Source of the DNA: Aquibium sp. ELW1220
Lineage (GTDB): Bacteria > Pseudomonadota > Alphaproteobacteria > Rhizobiales > Rhizobiaceae
Assembly: GCF_030398385.1 (NCBI RefSeq)
Contig: NZ_JAOAOQ010000013.1
Span: 1 to 51,298 of the forward strand
Direction of reading: 5' to 3'
DNA length: 51,298 nt
In this document: positions 45,264 through 51,298 of the stretch, piece after piece
Layout of the letters: each line of letters starts with the position of its first letter
Position numbering within the stretch: position 1 is the first letter of the stretch
Notes under the pieces: model-generated
What the model was told of the DNA's origin: nothing
The model's database searches: none
The model's input: the letters and a program-made list of their open reading frames with translations, nothing else
Program-made: the position numbers and the translations under genes

Positions 45264-47747
45264 ATGGGGGTAACCAAACCGTCCGACTCCGCATGTGTGG
45301 ATGTCTGGGCGCATGCGTTGGAACAGGCGAACCTCGGCGTGTGGGATTGGGACCTGCGCACCGGCGCCTGCGTGTATTCCGACACCTGGTTCAGGATGCT
45401 CGGCTACGAGCCCGGCGATTTTCCGCGCGGTGGTGATCTCTGGATCACCCTCATGCATCCCGACGACCGGGAAAAAACGATCGACAAGGGGGAGCGGCAC
45501 CTGCGCGGTGAGACTCCTTTCATCGAAGCCGAAATGCGTTTGCGCCACAAGGCGGGGCACTGGGTCTGGGTGCTCGATCGCGGCGGTGTGGTCGAGCGCG
45601 ACGCTGCCGGAGCCCCGCTGCGGGTGGTCGGCGTCCAGACCGACATCAGCGGCCAGAAGGCGTCTGAAGCGGCGCTGCACGACATCAAGGAGCGCTTCGG
45701 TCTGGCGCTCGCGGCGAGCCGAACGGGCATCTGGTATTTCGACATCGCCACGCGCAAGAGCTTCTGGGACACCCATACCCATGTCATCATGGGGCTTCCG
45801 CCACAGGAAGGCGCCGTTCCGAGCGACACTTGGCTCGGGTTCCTTCATCCCGAGGACCGGGACGAGGCGGTGGCGACGCATGCGGACCTCTCGCTGTTCG
45901 ACCACGGCGACCGGCGCATGCGGTATCGCATCCTGCGGCCCGACGGCGAGGTGCGGCATCTCGAGACGCTGGCGCGGTTCTCCAGCGATCCGAAGCCGCA
46001 CGGGAGCATCGTCGGCACGGTCCGTGACATCACGGAGGAGGTGCTTGCGGCAGAAGCCCTCCGCAATGAGGAGAAGCGCCTGCGCGTGACGCTGGCGTCG
46101 ATCAGCGACGGGGTGGTCAGCACCGATCGCAAGGACCGCATCACCTTTGCCAACCCCGCTGCGGCGGAGATGCTCGGTCTTGCGCCCGAGGCGCTGTTGG
46201 GGCAGCGGAGCGAAGAACTCTTCGCCCGGCCGGGGACCGTCGGGGACCTGCCGGGGTTCGATGCCGCCGCCGCAGGTCTGATGGTGCTTCCTGGCAGGCA
46301 TGAACGCGGCATCCTGGTTCGCTGCACGACCAATCCGATCACCCGCGCCGACGGCTCCGTCAGCGGCTTCGTCCACACGCTGCTCGACGTGACCAGCGAG
46401 CAGAAGAAGCAGCGCGAACTTGCCTACGCCGCCGAACACGACGCGCTGACGGGGCTCTACAACCGGTCCGCCTTCGAAGAGATCCTGCAGGCGCGCGTCG
46501 CGTCCGCCGGCGAAACGCCCTTTGCGCTGCTCTACATCGACCTCGATCATTTCAAGGCACTGAACGACTATGCCGGCCATGCCGCCGGCGACCGCGCCCT
46601 GGTGATGATAGCGCAGTTGATCGTCGGCAGCGTGCCCGCCGGCTCCGTCGCTGCCCGTCTGGGCGGCGACGAGTTTGCCGCCATCGTCGACTGCGGCGAC
46701 GAAGGCGATGCGGAGCGCCTTGCGGAATCGGTGCTCGCGGCCATCGGCAGTGCGGATCTTGGCAGCAATGCGAGCTATCGACGTCTCGGTGCCAGCGTCG
46801 GGACCATCGTCGTGGCCGATGAGGGCCTGCATGCGCCGGACGTGATCGCCCATGCGGACGATGCCTGCTACGCGGCCAAGGCGGCGGGACGAAACCGTCT
46901 GGTCGTGCATTCCCAGACCGGGGAACGCCAGGCGTCGCGCCTGACCGCGGCGCGACTTGTCGGCGACATTGCAGACGCCAAGGAAGACGGCCGGCTCCGG
47001 CTCTACGGCCAGGAAATCCGCTCCCTTGCCGATCCGGACGCTCCCGGGGAAAAGATCGAGATCCTCGCGCGCCTCGTCGACCGGCAGGGTCACTTCGTCC
47101 CGCCAGCCACCTTCATTCCCGCGGCCGAGCGTTTCGGCCGTGCCGCCGCGCTCGACCGCTGGATCATCGCCAAGCTCCTGCGCGACCATGGACACGTCCT
47201 GAGGCCCGGCGGTCTGACCGTCGGCGTCAACCTCTCGGCGCAGACGCTGAGCGATCCACGGCTCTGGGAATACGTGCACGGCCTCCTCGAAGAGACCGGG
47301 GCCTTGCCCGAGCGGGTGGTTTTCGAGATCACCGAGACGGCGGCAGTGACGAATTTCGAAGCCGCCGACCGGTTCGTCCGACAGGCGCGCAGCCATGGCT
47401 GCCGGATCAGCCTGGACGATTTCGGCGCCGGGCTGTCATCCTTCGACTATCTGCGGCGGTTTCCGGTCGACAGCCTCAAGATCAACGGATCCTTCGTCGA
47501 GAACCTGCCGACCAGCCGTTTCGACCGTCAGATCGTCTCGTCGATCAGCCGCGTCGCGCGCGGGCTCGGCTACGACGTCATCGCCGAGAGGATCGAGAAC
47601 GAGGAGACCGTCGGCATTCTCCAGGGAATGCACGTGCAGTTCGGCCAGGGCTATCTGTTTCACAAGCCCGAGCCGATCGAGTGCCTGGTGCAGCGCCGGC
47701 TTGCGTTGCTGGAAGCACCGGCTCCGCATCAGGCGGCCGGCGGCTGA
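45264..47747 (+). CDS. PAS-PAS-PAS-GGDEF-EAL cyclic-di-GMP enzyme
   Basis: This is an 827-residue cytoplasmic protein. The first PAS (residues about 15-135) contains LGVWDWDLRTG and GVQTDISGQK; the second (about 145-265) contains GIWYFDIATRK; the third (about 275-395) contains ISDGVVSTDRKDRITFANPAA. The GGDEF domain (about 405-560) is intact (RLGGDEFAAIV). The EAL domain (about 575-815) has EIL in place of EAL but keeps VNLSAQTL, FEITETAAV, LDDFGAGLSSFDYLR, LKINGSFV and GQGYLFHKP. Both synthesis and hydrolysis of c-di-GMP are therefore possible. The start has GGGAG upstream. An AT-rich patch at about 45190-45215 probably contains the promoter. Confidence 0.92.
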   Translation: MGVTKPSDSACVDVWAHALEQANLGVWDWDLRTGACVYSDTWFRMLGYEPGDFPRGGDLWITLMHPDDREKTIDKGERHLRGETPFIEAEMRLRHKAGHWVWVLDRGGVVERDAAGAPLRVVGVQTDISGQKASEAALHDIKERFGLALAASRTGIWYFDIATRKSFWDTHTHVIMGLPPQEGAVPSDTWLGFLHPEDRDEAVATHADLSLFDHGDRRMRYRILRPDGEVRHLETLARFSSDPKPHGSIVGTVRDITEEVLAAEALRNEEKRLRVTLASISDGVVSTDRKDRITFANPAAAEMLGLAPEALLGQRSEELFARPGTVGDLPGFDAAAAGLMVLPGRHERGILVRCTTNPITRADGSVSGFVHTLLDVTSEQKKQRELAYAAEHDALTGLYNRSAFEEILQARVASAGETPFALLYIDLDHFKALNDYAGHAAGDRALVMIAQLIVGSVPAGSVAARLGGDEFAAIVDCGDEGDAERLAESVLAAIGSADLGSNASYRRLGASVGTIVVADEGLHAPDVIAHADDACYAAKAAGRNRLVVHSQTGERQASRLTAARLVGDIADAKEDGRLRLYGQEIRSLADPDAPGEKIEILARLVDRQGHFVPPATFIPAAERFGRAAALDRWIIAKLLRDHGHVLRPGGLTVGVNLSAQTLSDPRLWEYVHGLLEETGALPERVVFEITETAAVTNFEAADRFVRQARSHGCRISLDDFGAGLSSFDYLRRFPVDSLKINGSFVENLPTSRFDRQIVSSISRVARGLGYDVIAERIENEETVGILQGMHVQFGQGYLFHKPEPIECLVQRRLALLEAPAPHQAAGG

Positions 47748-47772
47748 ACCCGGCTGCGGGGCGACTGTCTCG

Positions 47773-48525
47773 TCAGGGCTTCGGCCTGCCTTTCGACAGG
47801 AACGCCTCCCGGGCATTGCGGTGCTCCTGCGAAGCGAGGCAGGCGACGTAGGATTCCATCTCCGCGGCGAGAACGCGGTCCAGCGAGTCCATGGCAAGAA
47901 GCGCCTTCAGGTGGCCTTTCGGCCCCGGCAGGTTCGCAGCCAGCGCTTCCGCCCAACGGTCGGCTGTCGCCAGGAGCCACGCAGGCTCCACGACTTCGTC
48001 GACGATGCCGAGCGCGCCGGCTTCCGCAGCGTCGACGACGCGCCCCGACAGGAGCAGCTGCCGCGCCTTTGCAAGCGAGATCCGGGCCGGAAGGGTCCAG
48101 CCGAGCGCCAGGTCCGGCGGCAGGCCGATGCGGCCGAACGAGGCGCAGAACTTTGCGCTGGTGTCGGCGATGACGGCATCGCAGCAGAGTGCAAGCGAAA
48201 GGCCCGCGCCGAAGGCCGCGCCGGACACGGCCGCCACCGAGGGCTTGCGGCCGGCGATCAGCAGGCGCGCGATGTCGTGCAGGACGCTCATCCGGCGCCT
48301 GGCCACGTCGGGATCGCTCGTCATGGCCGAGATGTCGCCGCCCGACGAGAAGCTGCCGCCGGCGCCGCACAGGACGATGGCCGTCAGGGAGGCATCGTCC
48401 TGCGCGGCCGCGATGGCTTCGCGCAGTTCGGCGCGCAGCACGTCCGTCAGGGCGTTCTTCTTGCCCGGCACGTTCAGGGTCAGGCGCAAGACGCCGCCTT
48501 CCCGTAGGCATTCCAGTTCCTGCAC
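47773..48525 (-). CDS. Enoyl-CoA hydratase/isomerase family protein
   Basis: This is a 250-residue crotonase. GTG 48525 is chosen because GGGAGG lies nine bases upstream; the ATG at 48582 would add 19 Arg-rich residues. The motifs are the oxyanion-hole segment GAGGSFSSGGDIS and the second CoA-binding segment AAVSGAAFGAGLSLALCCDAVIA. At the usual second catalytic Glu position the text reads FGRIGLPPDLALGWTLP, with Asp instead. Hydratase, isomerase or a related activity cannot be told apart. It converges on the c-di-GMP gene with a 25-base gap. Confidence 0.82.
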   Translation of the reverse strand: MQELECLREGGVLRLTLNVPGKKNALTDVLRAELREAIAAAQDDASLTAIVLCGAGGSFSSGGDISAMTSDPDVARRRMSVLHDIARLLIAGRKPSVAAVSGAAFGAGLSLALCCDAVIADTSAKFCASFGRIGLPPDLALGWTLPARISLAKARQLLLSGRVVDAAEAGALGIVDEVVEPAWLLATADRWAEALAANLPGPKGHLKALLAMDSLDRVLAAEMESYVACLASQEHRNAREAFLSKGRPKP

Positions 48526-48698
48526 GTCGCGTTGCCTCCCGGAGCGTCTGACGGCGGCTGATACCGGCAGACCATGGATCACGCCAGCGCCTTAGCATGG
48601 GATGGGGGCATCGGGGCAAGTCGTGGCCGAAGGGTTCCCCGTCACGATCCGGCGGGATCGGCGTTGTCGCCGGCAGCGGTGCGGCTTATGGAGGACCG

Positions 48699-49370
48699 AT
48701 GATACCGTGGATCCAGCTCGACAGCGCGAAAGTACCCGGCGGCGGCGAATTGCGGCTCAAGCAGCGCGGCGGCGAATTCTCCATCATGCTCGGCGCCAAC
48801 GAACTCATGAACAGCCGGCTGAGCGGTTCGGAGGAGGCGCTGGCGCGTCTGGCCTGGGCTCGCCTCGACGGTCGCCCCGCGCCGCAAATCCTCATCGGCG
48901 GGCTCGGCATGGGGTTCACGTTGCGGGCCGCGCTAGCCGCGCTTCCGCCCGATGCCCGTGTCACGGTGGCCGAACTCGTGCCGGAGGTCGTGGCGTGGGC
49001 GCGGGGGCCGATGGCCGGGGTGTTCGAGGGATCGCTCGACGATCCGCGCGTCCTCGTCCGGGAAAACGATGTCGCCGACCTGATCCGGTCGGCCAAGGCC
49101 TCGTACGACGCGATCCTGCTCGACGTCGACAATGGTCCCGAAGGCCTCAGCCGCAAGGCCAACGACGCGCTCTACGATCATGCAGGCCTGGCGGCCGCAC
49201 GGGCGGCGTTGCGCCCCGGCGGCGTGCTGGCTGTCTGGTCGTCCGGGCCGGACGCCGGCTTCACCCGCCGCCTCGGGCAGGCAGGCTTCGCGGTCGAAGA
49301 GACGCGGGTTCGTGCCCGACGCGGCGGGGGAGGGGCGCGGCATGTCATCTGGATGGCGAGGCGGAGATAG
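48699..49370 (+). CDS. Spermidine synthase-like SAM-binding protein
   Basis: This 223-residue protein starts at ATG 48699 with GGAGG at 48690-48694; an earlier frame from 48597 is weaker. It has the class I methyltransferase/SpeE fold: ILIGGLGMGFTLRAALAAL, VTVAELVPEVVAWARG, YDAILLDVDNGPEGL and LRPGGVLAVWSSGPDAGFTRRL. The C-terminus is short, so it may not be a true polyamine synthase. Related small proteins are often annotated only as spermidine synthase-like. Confidence 0.75.
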   Translation: MIPWIQLDSAKVPGGGELRLKQRGGEFSIMLGANELMNSRLSGSEEALARLAWARLDGRPAPQILIGGLGMGFTLRAALAALPPDARVTVAELVPEVVAWARGPMAGVFEGSLDDPRVLVRENDVADLIRSAKASYDAILLDVDNGPEGLSRKANDALYDHAGLAAARAALRPGGVLAVWSSGPDAGFTRRLGQAGFAVEETRVRARRGGGGARHVIWMARRR

Positions 49371-49452
49371 ACCGGCGGAGCGCGATCCTGGCTCGTGACA
49401 CCGAGGTACCGGCCGCCGGTTGCTCGACGGAGAAGCAGGAGTGCTGGCGTGC

Positions 49453-49854
49453 CTACCCGATCCGCTGACAGGCGGTCTCCACGCGGGCGCCTTGCTGGGC
49501 GAAGTAATTGTACATGTTGTTGATGTCCCGCGGGATGACGAACAGGGAAAACACCGGCCGGTTCGGCGGAAAGATCTGGATCCGCACCATGGCCTGCCCG
49601 TTGTCGCCCGGCCCGATGCTCCAGACTCCCCTCGCACCGGTATAGGGAAAGTAGCCGCTCGTGCCGTTGAGAATGATGAGTCCGTTGGCGACGACAGACG
49701 CATCGGGGGCGAGAAAAACGGTAGTTTCAACCGTTGCTGGGGCCGAATTCATCACGCAACGCCATGTGCCGCTGAGCGCTGCCGCGTTCTGAGCCAGTAT
49801 CGGCGTCGGAACCAGCGCGAGAAGCGTTGCCACCGCCAGGGTCCATCGAGGCAT
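49453..49854 (-). CDS. Small secreted protein of unknown function
   Basis: This is a 133-residue protein starting MPRWTLAVATLL at 49854, with AGGAG upstream. Residues 1-21 are a Sec signal peptide with cleavage near ILAQ. The mature part is beta-rich (LSGTWRCVMNSAPATVETTVFLAPDASVVANG) and ends ARVETACQRIG. It has two cysteines, at TWRC and TAC, which could pair. I recognise no named family. It converges on the spermidine synthase-like gene. Confidence 0.6.
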   Translation of the reverse strand: MPRWTLAVATLLALVPTPILAQNAAALSGTWRCVMNSAPATVETTVFLAPDASVVANGLIILNGTSGYFPYTGARGVWSIGPGDNGQAMVRIQIFPPNRPVFSLFVIPRDINNMYNYFAQQGARVETACQRIG

Positions 49855-50049
49855 AGGAATACTCCTGCAGTCGCTGGATGCTGACTTCACGGTAACCCAG
49901 CAGAGGCTTCACTGCCAGCAACAAAGTGATCTTCAATAGAACGTGCATTAGAGGTAGTGTGCGGAGAGTTCTGCAAATTCGCTGAGAGGGGCGGTCATGG
50001 CAGGCTGGTGATGTTCAACGTCACCTGATTCCCGCGAAGGAACGCCACC

Positions 50050-51280
50050 ATGACCAAGACTGAAGGTAAGACCGCGAGCGCCGCCGTCAAAGACATTCTG
50101 CTTTCGAACCCGGATGGGCTGCGCGACGTGATCCGCGTAGTCATGCAGGAGGTTCTGGAGGCCGAGATGGATGAAGCACTCGGCGCCTCGAAGAGCGAAC
50201 GCACGCCGGAGCGGCTCGGCTACCGTTCGGGCCATTACAGCCGCACGCTCGTCACGCGCGTCGGCAAGCTCGAGCTCAGGGTGCCGCAGGACCGGGGCGG
50301 TCGCTTCTCCACCGAGCTGTTCGAGCGCTACCAGCGTTCGGAGCGGGCCTTGGTGGCGACGCTGGCGGAGATGTATGTGCAGGGTGTCTCGACCCGCAAG
50401 GTCAAGGCGATCACGGAAGAGCTGTGCGGCCACGCCTTCTCGGCCTCGTCGATCTCGGCCATCAACAAGCGGCTCGACGAGAGCCTCGCCGCCTTTGCCG
50501 GGCGCCCGCTTCACGAGCCCTTTCCCTATCTCATCCTCGATGCCCGCTACGAGAAGGTGCGCGAGGGAGGCGTCGTCATGAGCCAGGCGGTGCTGATCGC
50601 GGTCGGCATCGACTGGGACGGGCGGCGCCAGATCCTGGGCGTCGAGATGGCCAGTCGCGAGAGCCGCTCGTCCTGGCGGGACTTTCTCGTCGGCCTGAAG
50701 GGGCGCGGCCTTAGGGGCGTCGAACTGGTCGTGTCCGACGACCATGCCGGCCTGGTGGCGGCGATCGGCGAAGCCATCCCGGAAGCCGCCTGGCAGCGCT
50801 GCTACGTGCACTTCCTCCGGAACGCGCTCGACCATCTGCCGAGAAAGCACGCCGACGACTGCCTGCAGGAACTGCGCTGGCTCGGAGCCTGTCCTCGGGC
50901 CGGCGAAGCCGGACCCGGGGGACCGCCGCGATCTCGCCGAGGCCAAGGCCGATCTCGCCGCCTGGCTCGCCAAGTGGTCAGGCAAGTATCCGCGCCTGAC
51001 GGGCTGGGCGGAGGAGAGCATCGAACAGACGCTCACCTTCTTCCGGCTGCCGCGCCAGCACCACAAGCACCTCAAGTCGACCAACATGCTGGAGCGCCTC
51101 AACGAGGAGATCCGGCGCCGTACCTACGTCGTCCGCATCTTCCCCAACACAGAGAGCTGCCTGCGCCTCGTGCGTGCGCTCGCGGTCGAAACCAACGAAA
51201 ACTGGATGGAGGCCAACCGTTACCTCAACATGGACGACCTCAGAGAGCACAAGAAGCTCCAACTCCGAAAAGCCGCATGA
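50050..51280 (+). pseudogene. IS256-family transposase, frameshifted
   Basis: The start is ATG 50050, in the frame beginning MTKTEGKTASAAVKDILLS. The first part has IS256 signatures, including FSTELFERYQRSERALVATLAEMYVQGVSTRKVKAITEELCG. It contains the DDE core Asp in LILDARYEKV and Asp in VVSDDHAGLV, up to DCLQELRWL. From 50921 the continuation is in the next frame (DRRDLAEAKADLAAWLAKWSGKYPRLTGW) and ends at TGA 51278-51280 after NMDDLREHKKLQLRKAA. A 37-nt segment at 50884-50920 replaces the expected codon, shifting the frame by one. The protein is therefore probably inactive. Confidence 0.85.
50884..50920. repeat. 37-nt palindromic insertion inside the transposase gene
   Basis: The segment begins GGAGCCTGTCCTCGGG and contains the hairpin GGGCCGGC-GAA-GCCGG(A)CCC with one bulged base. 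In relatives as I recall them, this position holds a single Tyr codon between LRWL and DRRDL. The net gain of 34 bases causes the frameshift. It resembles short REP-like palindromes scattered in rhizobial genomes. Confidence 0.65.
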
Positions 51281-51298
51281 CCAGAGCCGTGGCCGCCC

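Larger units (their letters stand above)
49953..51298 (+). mobile_element. IS256-family insertion sequence (right end beyond window)
   Basis: The element contains the disrupted IS256-type transposase at 50050-51280. The left terminal repeat is probably near 49953 (GGTAGTGTGCGGAGAG), about 97 bases before the transposase ATG, but the right repeat lies outside the window, so the boundary is a guess. Sequence changes here from tightly packed genes to a transposable element. Confidence 0.65.

Noticed and set aside
45195-47396. A minus-strand open frame of about 733 codons across the GGDEF/EAL gene
   Set aside because: It is antisense to an intact multi-domain gene and has no domain of its own.

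Overview
The window is GC-rich (roughly two-thirds GC by eye) and densely packed. It looks like chromosomal DNA of an alphaproteobacterium, most likely Hyphomicrobiales in the Phyllobacteriaceae/Mesorhizobium neighbourhood. This rests on the IalB-family protein, the chemosensory operon, the transglutaminase/ATP-grasp operon, many ABC importers with ATGA/GTGA overlaps, and a rhizobial-type IS256 transposase. It is an inference from gene content, not from a database search. No rRNA, tRNA or CRISPR was recognised.

Layout. (1) 1-5518: the tail of an unknown gene, a large type V autotransporter, a strong terminator, an IalB-family protein and a small protein resembling HlyC-type acyltransferases but apparently lacking the catalytic residues. 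(2) 5534-16021: a divergent LysR regulator and a nine-gene operon for ureido-nitrogen compounds. It encodes allophanate hydrolase (AtzF), a BMP-type ABC importer (binding protein, two permeases, double ATPase), a biuret hydrolase with all four key residues, a second related cysteine hydrolase (candidate triuret hydrolase), a 5-formyl-THF cyclo-ligase-like protein and an AtzH/HpxZ protein. (3) 16026-28731 (minus strand): a complete chemosensory operon in the order STAS, cheY, cheA, cheW, mcp, mcp, cheW, cheR, cheB, a soluble MCP-like protein, and an NtrC/LuxO-type sigma-54 activator. A near-perfect -24/-12 promoter precedes the first gene, so the last gene may activate the operon's own promoter. 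(4) 29130-36304: the conserved transglutaminase/DUF2126, ATP-grasp/alpha-E, transglutaminase operon plus an MmcQ/YjbR protein. (5) 36604-45057: a branched-chain-type (HAAT) ABC importer, an extradiol dioxygenase, a LigM/DesA-type tetrahydrofolate-dependent O-demethylase and a methylenetetrahydrofolate reductase. Three of the promoters carry the same TGTATACA palindrome, which suggests one regulon for uptake and demethylation of a methoxylated aromatic. (6) 45264-49854: a triple-PAS GGDEF/EAL protein, an enoyl-CoA hydratase, a spermidine synthase-like protein and a small secreted protein. (7) 49953-end: an IS256-family element whose transposase is frameshifted by a 37-nt palindromic insert.

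The two most promising undescribed systems are the chemosensory array wired to a sigma-54 activator (rather than to flagellar genes) and the TGTATACA regulon that joins importer, O-demethylase and C1 recycling. The ureido-nitrogen operon is a well-supported catabolic cluster with two orphan components.
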